DNA of 64,000 nt from Synechococcus sp. MU1643 (GTDB lineage: Bacteria > Cyanobacteriota > Cyanobacteriia > PCC-6307 > Cyanobiaceae). Made by a program: the position numbers and the translations under genes. Shown here in pieces: positions 35,814 through 46,848 of the stretch (position 1 is its first letter; each line of letters starts with the position of its first letter). The stretch is from positions 1-64,000 of the forward strand of contig NZ_VTKY01000005.1 of assembly GCF_020514095.1 (NCBI RefSeq), in the 5' to 3' direction. Below the pieces are notes generated by a model. The model was not told the DNA's origin and did no database searches. It saw nothing but the letters and a program-made list of their open reading frames with translations.

Positions 35814-36698
35814 ATGCCTTTCGGTCCAGCCTCGCTTCTAGGGGTCGAACGCTTCTCTGAAGAGAGTGAAGCCCCTCTCGAGCTGATCCCAGGCGATGAG
35901 GACGCCAGGAAAGAACAGATCATCCGAGCCGTTTACAAGCAAGTGCTTGGTAACGCTTATGTGATGGACAGCGAGCGGCAGATCGTCGAAGAGTCGCAGT
36001 TCAAGCTCGGTGAAATCAGCGTCCGTGAACTTGTGGGTCGCATTGCCAAAAGCGACCTGTACCGCAGCCGCTTCTTTGATAATTGCGCGCGATACCGCTA
36101 CATCGAGCTGGCCTTCCGCCATCTTCTCGGTCGCGCACCTGCTGACTACGCGGAAATGCGTGAGCACGCCGATCGCCTAGATAGCCAAGGTTATGAGGCT
36201 GATATCGACAGCTTCCTGAACAGCGCGGAATACCAAAACACCTTCGGCGAATGGACGGTCCCCTATCAGCGGGGCTGGAAGACCGAAAGCTGTGCCACCT
36301 TGCAGGAATTCACCTGGAGCTTCCAGTTGCTGCGAGGCAACAGCAGCAGCAGCCTCAAGGGTGATCTGGCAGGCAATAGGAGCAAGCTGGGTGGTTCGGC
36401 ATATCTGAACCGAGCCATCGCAGTGGTTCCCCCATCCTCCAAAGAGACCGCTGGCTGGAGTTTCCGTCCCTCAACCAACCTTCAGGATGCACCCACACGT
36501 CTTGGGGTTGGTGCAGGCGATCAAGGCATCACGTATCGGGTCGAAGTCACGGCTTACAAAGCCAACAATGTGAGGCGGATTTCCCGCTACACCCGAAGCA
36601 ATCGCATCTTCTACGTGCCGTTCGACAAGCTCTCAGAGCAGTTCAAACGCATCCATAACGAAGGCGGCAAAATCGCCAGCATTACGCCGGTGACTTAA
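35814..36698 (+). CDS. cpeC: Phycoerythrin I-associated rod linker
   Basis: 294 residues. It has a PBS-linker domain at about 28-165 (IIRAVYKQVLGNAYVMDSER, RFFDNCARYRYIELAFRHLL, SAEYQNTFGEWTVPYQRGW) and a C-terminal CpcD-like domain at about 238-293 (YRVEVTAYKANN ... NRIFYVPFDKLSEQFKRI, GGKIASITPV). Domain order and length fit class I PE linkers. It precedes mpeD by 54 bp, as cpeC precedes the long linker gene in WH8102. It stacks PE hexamers in the rod. Confidence 0.85.
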   Translation: MPFGPASLLGVERFSEESEAPLELIPGDEDARKEQIIRAVYKQVLGNAYVMDSERQIVEESQFKLGEISVRELVGRIAKSDLYRSRFFDNCARYRYIELAFRHLLGRAPADYAEMREHADRLDSQGYEADIDSFLNSAEYQNTFGEWTVPYQRGWKTESCATLQEFTWSFQLLRGNSSSSLKGDLAGNRSKLGGSAYLNRAIAVVPPSSKETAGWSFRPSTNLQDAPTRLGVGAGDQGITYRVEVTAYKANNVRRISRYTRSNRIFYVPFDKLSEQFKRIHNEGGKIASITPVT

Positions 36699-36752
36699 GC
36701 CACATCCGAATTCCTCTCGACGCTCACGACCACCTCTCCCCTCACCACAACA

Positions 36753-38399
36753 ATGGCCAGCACGCAATCTTCCCTTGGTTTCGGCGCAACAAACAAGTGG
36801 AATGATCCCGTTCGCTTCCAGCGCAAGGGAGTAGACCAAACCGCTGCCCTCACCATTGGTGAGTTCCTGAAGCAATCGTGTGATCAGATGGCGATTGGGG
36901 TTGGTCCCCGGAGTCACGCTGACTGCCCCCATCGCGTCACAAGCGAGTGCTACAGCCCAGAAGATGTGGCGTCACTGGAAACGGTGATCAGTGCTTCATA
37001 TCGACAGGTTTTTGGCAACGCCCATGTGATGGATTTCGAGCGTTGCTCGGAATTGGAAGCTCAGCTTCGGGACGGTCGTTTGACCGTGCGCGAATTCGTT
37101 CGTGGTCTGGCCAAGTCCAGCTTCTACAAAGACCGTTTCTTCAGAAGCGTTGCCCCACAGCGGGGTGTCGAGCTGACGTTCAAGCACCTATTGGGCCGAG
37201 CACCTGAAACACAGGCCGAGATCTCAGCGAAAATCGCCCTGCAGGCAGAACACGGTCACGACGGCCTTGTCGACAGCATTGTCGACTCTGCGGAGTACCT
37301 CGAGGTCTTCGGAAGCGACGTGGTGCCCTATGCCCGTTCATGGTCTTCACCCGCTGACCTATCGACAGCTGCCTTCCCGATGCTGGCCGCACTTCAAAAA
37401 AGTTTTGCTGGCAGTGATAGTGCCCGCGGTGCAGGTCCGGCGCTAACGCGCAGCCTTGCCAATGGCGTGGCTCCCCGGATCAGCCTGCCAAGTCAGCCGG
37501 TTGGCTTGCGTCCATCGTCTGGAAGTTACACCTCCACGCAATTCAGCTCCAAGACACCTGGAATCACTTCAGGCAAAGACTCTGGACCCATGCGTGGGGA
37601 TGTGTATGTCACCTTCGGTCTTGGCCAGCGGGAGCAAGAGACCTACCAACGTTGTCCTGGTGATGGCCCCGATCAACTCGCAGCACTCATTCGTTCCACT
37701 TACAAGCAAGTGATGGGCAACCCCCATCTGATGGAGTTCGAACGGGTGGGTTCCGCGGAGAGCAAATTCATCGACGGCTACCTGAGCACACGTGAATTCG
37801 TTCGTGCCGTTGGCCTGTCAGCCGAATACAAGCGCCGCTTCTTCGAAACGAGTGCGCCCTATCGATTCATCGAGCTGAACTTTAAACATTTCCTGGGAAG
37901 AGCTCCACAGTCCCAAGCCGAAATCAGCGAGCACACCAAGATCCTCGCCGAAGGTGGCTACGAGGCTGAAATCTCCAGCTACGTCGATAGCGCCGAATAC
38001 CAGAACACCTTTGGTGAAGACACAGTTCCATACGCACGAATCCTCACCGAAAGCGGCCGTTCTCAGGTTGACTTCAACCGTCAACTGAGCCTGGCCGAAG
38101 GTTTTGCGGCGAGCGATACGGTCCTCGGCAGCTCCGCTTTGGTGAGTTCGGTGGCCACAGGCCTGGCTCCCAGCGGCTGGAGCAAAACCACCAGCCGGGC
38201 AAACCGCACCGGCACCCAATCAGGCGCACCCGATCCGACCAAGAAGCGTTTCCGCATTGTTGTTGCTTCTCAGGCAGCTCGTTCACGTCAACGGACAGCT
38301 GGTAACAGCTACGTCGTGTCCGGAAAGGACATGAGCAGCCAAATGAAGTACATCCATGCACGCGGAGGCAAGATCGTTTCCATCACTGAGGTGATGTAA
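36753..38399 (+). CDS. mpeD: Long double-domain phycoerythrin II linker
   Basis: 548 residues, exactly the length published for the WH8102 fusion linker MpeD. The first half is MpeC-like: LKQSCDQMAIGVGPRSHADC (Cys43 aligns with bilin-carrying Cys49 of MpeC), then a linker domain at about 70-200. The second half is CpeD-like: a linker domain at about 300-430 and a CpcD domain at about 490-548 ending GGKIVSITEVM. It joins PE-II to PE-I discs and probably carries one phycourobilin. Known of the family; not shown for this strain. Confidence 0.95.
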   Translation: MASTQSSLGFGATNKWNDPVRFQRKGVDQTAALTIGEFLKQSCDQMAIGVGPRSHADCPHRVTSECYSPEDVASLETVISASYRQVFGNAHVMDFERCSELEAQLRDGRLTVREFVRGLAKSSFYKDRFFRSVAPQRGVELTFKHLLGRAPETQAEISAKIALQAEHGHDGLVDSIVDSAEYLEVFGSDVVPYARSWSSPADLSTAAFPMLAALQKSFAGSDSARGAGPALTRSLANGVAPRISLPSQPVGLRPSSGSYTSTQFSSKTPGITSGKDSGPMRGDVYVTFGLGQREQETYQRCPGDGPDQLAALIRSTYKQVMGNPHLMEFERVGSAESKFIDGYLSTREFVRAVGLSAEYKRRFFETSAPYRFIELNFKHFLGRAPQSQAEISEHTKILAEGGYEAEISSYVDSAEYQNTFGEDTVPYARILTESGRSQVDFNRQLSLAEGFAASDTVLGSSALVSSVATGLAPSGWSKTTSRANRTGTQSGAPDPTKKRFRIVVASQAARSRQRTAGNSYVVSGKDMSSQMKYIHARGGKIVSITEVM

Positions 38400-38420
38400 A
38401 AGCATTCCATTGCTGCAACT

Positions 38421-38449
38421 GAGAGCTGCTTCATAAAGAAACAGCTCTC
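38421..38449 (+). promoter_or_regulatory. Hairpin between mpeD and cpeE
   Basis: GAGAGCTG (38421-38428) and CAGCTCTC (38442-38449) form a perfect 8-bp stem 22 bp after the mpeD stop. Only a short T-run follows (TTTT at 38460), so it may be a leaky terminator or an RNA stability element that sets the mpeD:cpeE ratio. Confidence 0.5.
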
Positions 38450-38475
38450 TCACATCACCTTTTAATCAGATCCCC

Positions 38476-39219
38476 ATGACTGAGCCAACAACTCTTTCCT
38501 CAGCTGCCAATGTCGACACAGCACATGCGGCAGATGTGATTCGCCAAGCCTACCGCCAGGTTTTTGGAAATCGACACTTGATGGAACTCGACGTGAACCC
38601 CTCCATTGAGGCGTTGTTCATCAATGGGGATTTGACAGTTCAAGGACTGGTAACGGCTCTCGCACAATCGGAAACCTATAAAAAGCTTTTTCTAGAAAGC
38701 AATAGCCCCTACCGGTTTGTTGAGCTGAACTTCAAACATCTTTTAGGCCGTCCTCCCCGTGACCAAGCTGAATTGATGAGCCACGTTCGGCTTTTGCAGG
38801 AAGAAGGGTATGAAACAGAAATGGCGAGTTACACCTACAGCGATGAATACCTATCTGCTTTTGGCATCGACCAAGTGCCATACAATCGTTCCACTCAGAC
38901 CGTAGTTGGAGGAAGCCCGCTCTTCTTCACACGGGCAAAAGCTTTGAATTCCGGTTATGCCGGATACGACAACGCAGAAACAGATTCCAAACTCTTGAAT
39001 AGTCTGTGTACTAACAGTTCACCAAAGGCACAAGATCTTAGAGGTGTTGGTAATGCAAGCTCCTTGGCCATCAACTGGACATCCCGCCGCCAAGTAGGCG
39101 CCAATCGCCGCGCTGTGCAGAAATCGGTGGTGACCCAAACATCCATGTCAGCCACGATCAAATCAATTCTTGCGCAGGGAGGTCAGATCCTTTCTATTGC
39201 GAAGGCTAACTCCTTTTGA
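38476..39219 (+). CDS. cpeE: Phycoerythrin I-associated linker
   Basis: 247 residues. One PBS-linker domain at about 20-155 (VIRQAYRQVFGNRHLMELDV, SPYRFVELNFKHLLGRPPRD, DEYLSAFGIDQVPYNR) and a shortened CpcD-like end (MSATIKSILAQGGQILSIAK). Order cpeC-mpeD-cpeE matches WH8102. The CpeE name rests on order and size. It links PE-I hexamers within the rod. Confidence 0.82.
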   Translation: MTEPTTLSSAANVDTAHAADVIRQAYRQVFGNRHLMELDVNPSIEALFINGDLTVQGLVTALAQSETYKKLFLESNSPYRFVELNFKHLLGRPPRDQAELMSHVRLLQEEGYETEMASYTYSDEYLSAFGIDQVPYNRSTQTVVGGSPLFFTRAKALNSGYAGYDNAETDSKLLNSLCTNSSPKAQDLRGVGNASSLAINWTSRRQVGANRRAVQKSVVTQTSMSATIKSILAQGGQILSIAKANSF

Positions 39220-39327
39220 TCATTCCGAAATTATCGATGGCTCATCAGTGATGATGGGTAGATAATCGAAATCCCAGTCATGGTGGCCATTAGGTCACCA
39301 AAGGTACGTCAAACAAACTCTCTAAAC

Positions 39328-39513
39328 ATGCCTATCCTGCGCCCACCCTCCAGCGAGCACCCAAACAGCAACACCACATTCCTCCAGTCAGTTGCGTCAA
39401 CACCCATGGCAATGTCCATGATGGTCGACTCGATGGTTAACATGATGCACATCAACCGTCCTTCACTGGATGAGCTCAACGCAGGAAACAGCACAAGTTC
39501 GCATGACGATTGA
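39328..39513 (+). CDS. Small hypothetical protein, Met/Pro/Ser-rich
   Basis: 61 codons: MPILRPPSSEHPNSNTTFLQ, then ASTPMAMSMMVDSMVNMMHI, ending NSTSSHDD. Low complexity except for the methionine-rich middle. The stop overlaps the cpeS start by 11 bp. An in-frame upstream ATG at 39280 is less likely. It may be one of the small unknown genes of the rod region. Function unknown. Confidence 0.5.
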   Translation: MPILRPPSSEHPNSNTTFLQSVASTPMAMSMMVDSMVNMMHINRPSLDELNAGNSTSSHDD

Positions 39514-40045
39514 GCAATTTGTTGCTCAAAGTTTAGGCAAATGGCGCTCAATGAGATCGGGGCATTCTCTAGCCTTCCAGCAGTTTGAAGAAGTTCTTAG
39601 CGAAGTTGTCATTGAAGAACTCAGCAAAGAGGATCCAGGAGTCAAACAACTGCTTGAGTCGTCTTTAGCGAAGGAACAAGATAAATGCTCAATTTCGTCA
39701 CCCTTCAAAATGAAATGGTGCGCTGAAAGTGACTGGGAACCCGACGACCCTTCAGAAGTATCATCAGGATCTTGCATTATTGTTCCACTCGCCAAAGATA
39801 AATCTTCGGGAACATTAATAAGAAGTGTTGGCTATGCAGAATCTGAGTCCGCAATCTCTGAATATAGTTTTCTAGACGATGGTACATTTACCCTCACGAC
39901 AGAGTATGAGCAATCAATTGCGGAAGAAAGAATTTGGTTTGTGTCGGAAAACGTCCGCTGCAGGTCATCAGTCTTGAGAACATCAGCAGGATCAGGCATA
40001 CTTCAAACTTCATTTGCCTCAGAAGTCCGGCGCATTAATGCATAG
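39503..40045 (+). CDS. cpeS: S-type bilin lyase
   Basis: 180 residues from the ATG at 39503 (MTIEQFVAQSLGKWRSMRSG HS follows the CpcS/CpeS start pattern, W-R-S-x-R-x-x-H). Beta-barrel (lipocalin-like) segments include VSSGSCIIVPLAKD, SEYSFLDDGTFTLTTEYEQS and EERIWFVSENVRCRSSVLRT. In marine picocyanobacteria CpeS attaches phycoerythrobilin to Cys82 of beta-PE. It is followed 9 bp later by cpeT, the usual pairing. Confidence 0.88.
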   Translation: MTIEQFVAQSLGKWRSMRSGHSLAFQQFEEVLSEVVIEELSKEDPGVKQLLESSLAKEQDKCSISSPFKMKWCAESDWEPDDPSEVSSGSCIIVPLAKDKSSGTLIRSVGYAESESAISEYSFLDDGTFTLTTEYEQSIAEERIWFVSENVRCRSSVLRTSAGSGILQTSFASEVRRINA

Positions 40046-40054
40046 ATCAAAAAG

Positions 40055-40669
40055 ATGAGCAAGAATTCAGCCTTTGCCGAGTTCGCCAAAACTCTCGCGG
40101 GCGTGTACGACAACATCGAACAGTCGCAAGAAAATCCCAAGGATTTTGCACGCATCAATATCTTCTTTCGACCATTGCCTTGGCATATTTTCAAAGGGCC
40201 TGGATTTTATTCTGAGCAGTGCTATGACTATGCCCCATGGGATCCCTATCGACAGGGAATTCATCGGGTAACAGCAAATAGAGATACATTTATAGTAGAG
40301 AACTATGGCTTCACAAACCCAAGAAGATTAGCGGGAGCTGGTCGGGATCCAGAAATCATGAATGCAATCGATACTGCAAGCCTAAAAGAACGGTGTGGAT
40401 GTGCGATGCACTTTCAAAGCCAAGGAGAAGGAAAGTACATTGGCAAAGTTGAACCAGGGAAAAAATGTTTGGTTCCAAGAGATGGGAAGATCACATATCT
40501 TGTCAGTGAAGTCGAAGTGGATCAAGACAATTGGATTAGTCGGGATCGTGGGTATGACCCCAAAACAGACGAACAGATTTGGGGCTCAGAACACGGTCTC
40601 CTAAAATTCAAGAGGATCAAGAGCTTCTCCAAAGAAATTAATGATGAGTGGCTAGATTCGAAAGCCTGA
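40055..40669 (+). CDS. cpeT: T-type bilin lyase
   Basis: 204 residues. Family marks: FAKTLAGVYDNIEQSQENPK, a proline/aromatic stretch FFRPLPWHIFKGPGFYSEQC, YDYAPWDPYRQGIHRV, and GCAMHFQSQGEGKYIGKVEP with conserved Cys. CpeT proteins attach phycoerythrobilin to Cys165 of beta-PE in freshwater cyanobacteria. The same site (or Cys159 of MpeB) is expected here. The next gene starts 1 bp after its stop. Confidence 0.9.
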   Translation: MSKNSAFAEFAKTLAGVYDNIEQSQENPKDFARINIFFRPLPWHIFKGPGFYSEQCYDYAPWDPYRQGIHRVTANRDTFIVENYGFTNPRRLAGAGRDPEIMNAIDTASLKERCGCAMHFQSQGEGKYIGKVEPGKKCLVPRDGKITYLVSEVEVDQDNWISRDRGYDPKTDEQIWGSEHGLLKFKRIKSFSKEINDEWLDSKA

Positions 40670-40670
40670 A

Positions 40671-40976
40671 ATGGAAGATATTAAAAAACAAATGAAATCC
40701 TGGATACGCTCACAGCATCTAATATGCGTTGGCACAGACTTTATCTTCGAAACAGTTGATCAAACTCAACTTGATAAGTTTGAAGCCTCTATGCAAGCAA
40801 TTGGGGGAAGAATTAGAACAGTCAAAGCAATTGGAAATTGGCCGATGGGACCAAGACGATCATTCAAAATACTGCAAGCAACAGCAAGCGTGCCCAGGCC
40901 AGGAGGAGAAGATCTTGTCACTTATTGGGCGAAAAAAGGCAGTAAAACGACAAGATACTCAGAAATCAATTCTTGA
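40671..40976 (+). CDS. Small protein with CpcD-like pattern, coupled to cpeT
   Basis: 101 residues. The segment FIFETVDQTQLDKFEASMQA followed by IGGRIRTVKAIG lines up with the CpcD linker ends in this window (FYVPFDKLSEQFKRIHNEGG, KIASITPV). No PBS-linker domain precedes it. This could be a stand-alone rod-capping small linker or simply a similar ferredoxin-like fold. Similarity is by eye and weak. It starts 1 bp after the cpeT stop. Confidence 0.55.
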   Translation: MEDIKKQMKSWIRSQHLICVGTDFIFETVDQTQLDKFEASMQAIGGRIRTVKAIGNWPMGPRRSFKILQATASVPRPGGEDLVTYWAKKGSKTTRYSEINS

Positions 40977-40984
40977 ATAGAAAT

Positions 40985-41218
40985 TTATTCTTCAAACCAG
41001 CCCATCCAGGTGTCTTGACTAAAATCAGTATGTTTACTCCATTTTCTCAAAATAGCAGAGGAATCAATATCAAAACCATTGGCAGCAGCGATCTCAATGA
41101 CTTGATCTTGATTAAGGGCAGCCTTAATTTGAGCTTTTAGATCTGGATTTTGACGAACTAAAGCAATAAAAGCCTCTAGGACTTGGTCTTGATTTGCACT
41201 AAGAGCGGAACCGGTCAT
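40985..41218 (-). CDS. Nif11-like small protein
   Basis: 77 residues. The Nif11 pattern is clear: DQVLEAFIALVRQNPDLKAQ, IKAALNQDQVIEIAAANGFD, then a Trp-rich end WSKHTDFSQDTWMGWFEE. There is no double-glycine cleavage motif or Cys/Ser/Thr core, so it does not look like a peptide-toxin precursor. It is the third of three minus-strand genes opposing the lyase operon. Role unknown. Confidence 0.7.
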   Translation of the reverse strand: MTGSALSANQDQVLEAFIALVRQNPDLKAQIKAALNQDQVIEIAAANGFDIDSSAILRKWSKHTDFSQDTWMGWFEE

Positions 41219-41279
41219 TAAAGGCCATCAAAATCACAAGAATAATTCTAAACGAAACTTCCATCAGCAGACCGTAAAA

Positions 41280-41561
41280 CTAGGCACCATCCATCAACAT
41301 GGCTCTCCATGGGGCGATTTTACGAAATGCCCATGACCAGTGATCGTTTGCGATGGCTTGGATCGCCAAGGCTTCAGATTCAGATAAACCAGCTGAATCT
41401 GATTCAACATACAGAAGCCAAGCTGTGATTGAAAAAACATAATCACAAGAAGCCGCAAAATCGACGATATCTTGATCTGTCTTGCAAGACTTCAATCCAG
41501 TTGCGACAGAATGGTCATAGATAACCGTCTGCACAAAATCATCAATGACAGAAACAGACAT
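41280..41561 (-). CDS. Nif11-related small protein
   Basis: 93 residues: VIDDFVQTVIYDHSVATGLK, then CKTDQDIVDFAASCDYVFSI, GLSESEALAIQAIA, and a Trp-rich end NDHWSWAFRKIAPWRAML. The helix-turn pattern and the F-A-x-x-x-x-Y-x-F motif resemble Nif11 domains, more weakly than its downstream neighbour. It is 2 bp after the next upstream gene, so co-transcribed. Confidence 0.6.
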   Translation of the reverse strand: MSVSVIDDFVQTVIYDHSVATGLKSCKTDQDIVDFAASCDYVFSITAWLLYVESDSAGLSESEALAIQAIANDHWSWAFRKIAPWRAMLMDGA

Positions 41562-41563
41562 CG

Positions 41564-41884
41564 TCAGCAGCTTTCAATCCAAAGTGCAAAATTTACCTTC
41601 GCACAAATCATCTGCAGCACCAAAGGCCCACCAGGACACCGTAATAACCGCCATGGAATATTTTTTTCTAAAGTACCTGAATCAATAGTAATTTTGGGGG
41701 GGCTCGTCGCCTGCTCATAAGGAATCAGTGCCGATCCAGTCAATAAAGGCTCAACGCGATTGACAATTAATTTTAATTGGTCCAAATCAACAACAAGGTT
41801 CAATTGATCTTGGACATCTGCTGACTTCTGGACAGCTTCAACAAATCTAGGAAGAGCCTGTTCGAGCTCGGGAGAGACTGGCAT
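41564..41884 (-). CDS. Hypothetical protein, first gene of the Nif11-like trio
   Basis: 106 residues. The start MPVSPELEQALPRFVEAVQK and SADVQDQLNLVVDLDQLKLI is Nif11-like; the second half (IPWRLLRCPGGPLVLQMICA) is not. It lies head to head with mpeY across about 250 bp. No function recognised. Confidence 0.5.
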   Translation of the reverse strand: MPVSPELEQALPRFVEAVQKSADVQDQLNLVVDLDQLKLIVNRVEPLLTGSALIPYEQATSPPKITIDSGTLEKNIPWRLLRCPGGPLVLQMICAKVNFALWIESC

Positions 41885-42072
41885 GATACAAAATTCCCTC
41901 TACTTACGATAACAGAGGATGAGAACGTATTCATAAAAGGGCAGGCAAATTAAAGAAGACAATCAACTAGTCATAAATCATCACTGATATTAAGACGTTG
42001 ATGCTATGGTCAAAGAGATAAAGGAATTTCAACGTCACTGCAGATTCAACAGAATCAGGTCAGCTGCTCTAA

Positions 42073-43329
<1,257 letters not shown>

Positions 43330-43444
43330 AAAGACGACCAGTAAATAAGATGAACTGTCGGACATTGGTTGACGACACGGCCTTACTGATTTCGCCTTTG
43401 TCAACTTGTGTGTCCTGACGTCCTCCTTCAGGAAGTCGACCTAG

Positions 43445-44047
<603 letters not shown>

Positions 44048-44075
44048 GCCAGGTATCGATTTTCTGCACACCTGA

Positions 44076-44591
<516 letters not shown>

Positions 44592-44625
44592 TCATCAGTC
44601 AAGCTGAGTGATTTTTTGATCTAAG

Positions 44626-44658
44626 CAAGGGGTGGGCCAAAAGCCCACCCCTTTTTGT
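44626..44658 (+). terminator. Intrinsic terminator of mpeB-mpeA
   Basis: AAGGGGTGGGC and GCCCACCCCTT form an 11-bp stem around loop CAAAA, followed by TTTT. Confidence 0.92.
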
Positions 44659-44916
44659 TTTCAAAATCAAAAAACAAGTTCTTGACTTTGAGAGTAAACA
44701 ATTCTGGAATAACCCAGGAAAATTGGGGCCAGCCAACAAACGATTTAGCCACAATTACAGACGCAACGTTTACTCAAAGTGACATTGAGTGAAATACGAG
44801 AGTCAAATTAATGCTCACATTTCACTAAAAATCTCTATAACGCCTACGAGTAACAAAATCTGTTGCTTTAAGCATGTAGGGAATAGTCACCACAATTCAC
44901 CTCCCCTCACTAAACC
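44659..44916. promoter_or_regulatory. AT-rich upstream region of mpeC
   Basis: With the mpeA terminator this makes a 325-bp gap. It is rich in A and T and contains TTGAC at 44692. mpeC is regulated separately from mpeBA in light acclimation in other strains, so its promoter should be here. I cannot pin a -10 box with confidence. Confidence 0.4.
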
Positions 44917-45786
44917 ATGCTCAGTACACAAACCAGCCCGGCTGGAATGGCTGCTGCTAGCCGCACCAAACCAGCGTCATACGCCATGCCAAGCAAAGCT
45001 GGCAAAAACACAGTCCATCGGACTGTTGCTGGTGCCATCGCTGAATTCAAGCGCAACACCTGTTCCCAGATGGGACTTGGTATTGGCCCAAGGCTTCACA
45101 GCGAATGTCCCTTTGCAGTGACATTCGACGAGTATCACCCATGCAGCAGTGAAGCACTCGAGCGCACGATCATTGCCGCCTACAGGCAGGTCTACGGAAA
45201 CCTGCCTCCTACTGAAAACGAGCGTTGCACCTCCCTTGAGGTGCGCTTGATGAACGGAGAAATTACAGTCCGGGACTTTGTTAACGGCCTGGCAAAGTCT
45301 CCTTTCTACAAGGAAAATTATTTCCATAGTGTCGCCCCCCAACGTGGGATTGAACTGAACTTCAAACACCTGCTTGGACGGGCACCACTCACTCAAGAGG
45401 AAGTTCAAAACAGCATCAAACTTCAAGCAGAAGAGGGATTTGATGCTCTGATCGACAGTCTCACAGATTGCGCAGAATATGCCGAGGTGTTTGGATCGGA
45501 CATCGTTCCTTACATGCGATCAGGCGATTCCTACGCAGGAATGATGACTAGCTCCTTCAACATGATGCGCGAGCTAGCCGGCACAAAAGTTGCCGTTAGT
45601 GACAACGCACAAGGACATCGGAGTCGCACCACGACGCAACTGGCTGCGGCAGCGATCAGCATGACGAAGCCGATCTTTAAGGGTGCACCAACACTGCCTC
45701 AACAAAAGTACGGCGGACATCAGCCTCCGAGGAGAACCGGCGCTGCTCCCTTCCGTCCCTTCGGCGTTAAGCCATTGCCATTTTGA
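44917..45786 (+). CDS. mpeC: Phycoerythrin II-associated linker
   Basis: 289 residues. FKRNTCSQMGLGIGPRLHSE carries Cys49, the known attachment site of one phycourobilin in MpeC. The PBS-linker domain is at about 75-215 (TIIAAYRQVYGNLPPTENER, YFHSVAPQRGIELNFKHLLG, CAEYAEVFGSDIVPYMRSGD). The C-terminal 75 residues are basic and Pro-rich, and no CpcD domain is present. It lies downstream of mpeBA and upstream of mpeU. It holds the outermost PE-II hexamer. Confidence 0.95.
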   Translation: MLSTQTSPAGMAAASRTKPASYAMPSKAGKNTVHRTVAGAIAEFKRNTCSQMGLGIGPRLHSECPFAVTFDEYHPCSSEALERTIIAAYRQVYGNLPPTENERCTSLEVRLMNGEITVRDFVNGLAKSPFYKENYFHSVAPQRGIELNFKHLLGRAPLTQEEVQNSIKLQAEEGFDALIDSLTDCAEYAEVFGSDIVPYMRSGDSYAGMMTSSFNMMRELAGTKVAVSDNAQGHRSRTTTQLAAAAISMTKPIFKGAPTLPQQKYGGHQPPRRTGAAPFRPFGVKPLPF

Positions 45787-45822
45787 TGAAGATGAATTAG
45801 GCACCAAAATGCCATCACATCT

Positions 45823-45850
45823 GCCCCCTTTCCAGTAAGGGGGTATTTTT
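45823..45850 (+). terminator. Intrinsic terminator of mpeC
   Basis: CCCCCTT and AAGGGGG pair around TCCAGT, followed by TATTTTT. It separates mpeC from mpeU. Confidence 0.85.
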
Positions 45851-45942
45851 GTGTCCGGCAGCGACACTGAAAAGCCCCACAAGCTGGTAGGTGCCTGATC
45901 AGAGTCGCTTAGATTGCGACTCAACGAAGTTGGACGTCCACC

Positions 45943-46848
45943 GTGCTCCAGGATTTCACCGATATCTCATCAATCAGCGAAAACCAACTCACGGAAGAAG
46001 AAGCTCTCCAACTCGCTGATGAGCTCAGTGCAAAATTGAGCGAAGGTGAGCTCCCAAGATCAGATGCAGAATCACTCGAGCGTATGGTCGCCGGACTCGG
46101 AGATGCGAGGGGAGCTTTAAGACTCACCTTTGCAAAAAGTCTTGGCGCAGTAGGTGACGAAGCGCTACCCATTCTTTGTAAAGCACTTCGCCAGCACCAA
46201 AATGTAATCGTAAGACGAGCATCAGCCAAAACACTCAATTTGATTGGCAACAAGGACGCGTTGCCATATCTGCTTGAAGCCTTTTTAGAAGATGATGACC
46301 CAGTTGTTCTCGGTTCATCTGCTGGAGCGATGGCAACCATTGGACCGGATGCCATGGATTCACTGCTTGGAATCCTTAAAAATCCTGACTGCACACCATT
46401 TCAGGTTGGCTTGATCAACCTTGCGCTAAGTTTCATCGGTGCCAAAGCACCGGAGGCATTGCTCGAGGCTGCGGATTCAGACGTAGCTGAAGTTCGTGTT
46501 GCTGCAATTTCAGCATTGGGAGATCAAATACAGAAGAGTGATGATCTGCGGGCACGAAACAGATTATTTCAAGCGCTCGACGACAGCTCAGCAGAGGTCA
46601 GAGCCGAAGCTGTAACCCTAATCGGAAAATCATGTGATGCCGAAGATGTTGAAAATATGCTAAGCAGAAAGCTGGTCGATCAAGACACTCAGGTACGCAA
46701 AAACACAGCAATGGCACTAATGAAACTCGAAGCATTTAATGCCATAGAAAGCATAGAAGCAGCAAAGTCAACAGAAAAAGACGAGTCGGTTCAAGCAGTA
46801 TTTAAAGTTGCTATCAACATACTAAGTAGAGATTTGCAGGAGAAATAG
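45943..46848 (+). CDS. mpeU: Bilin lyase(-isomerase) of the E/F type
   Basis: 301 residues from a GTG. HEAT-like repeats fill the protein (LRLTFAKSLGAVGDEALPIL, VRRASAKTLNLIGNKDALPY, VRVAAISALGDQIQKSDDLR, VRKNTAMALMKLEAFNAI). MpeU in another CA4 strain is needed for phycourobilin on a phycoerythrin. Size and place downstream of mpeC fit. It ends where the AT-rich chromatic-acclimation block begins. Confidence 0.88.
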   Translation: MLQDFTDISSISENQLTEEEALQLADELSAKLSEGELPRSDAESLERMVAGLGDARGALRLTFAKSLGAVGDEALPILCKALRQHQNVIVRRASAKTLNLIGNKDALPYLLEAFLEDDDPVVLGSSAGAMATIGPDAMDSLLGILKNPDCTPFQVGLINLALSFIGAKAPEALLEAADSDVAEVRVAAISALGDQIQKSDDLRARNRLFQALDDSSAEVRAEAVTLIGKSCDAEDVENMLSRKLVDQDTQVRKNTAMALMKLEAFNAIESIEAAKSTEKDESVQAVFKVAINILSRDLQEK

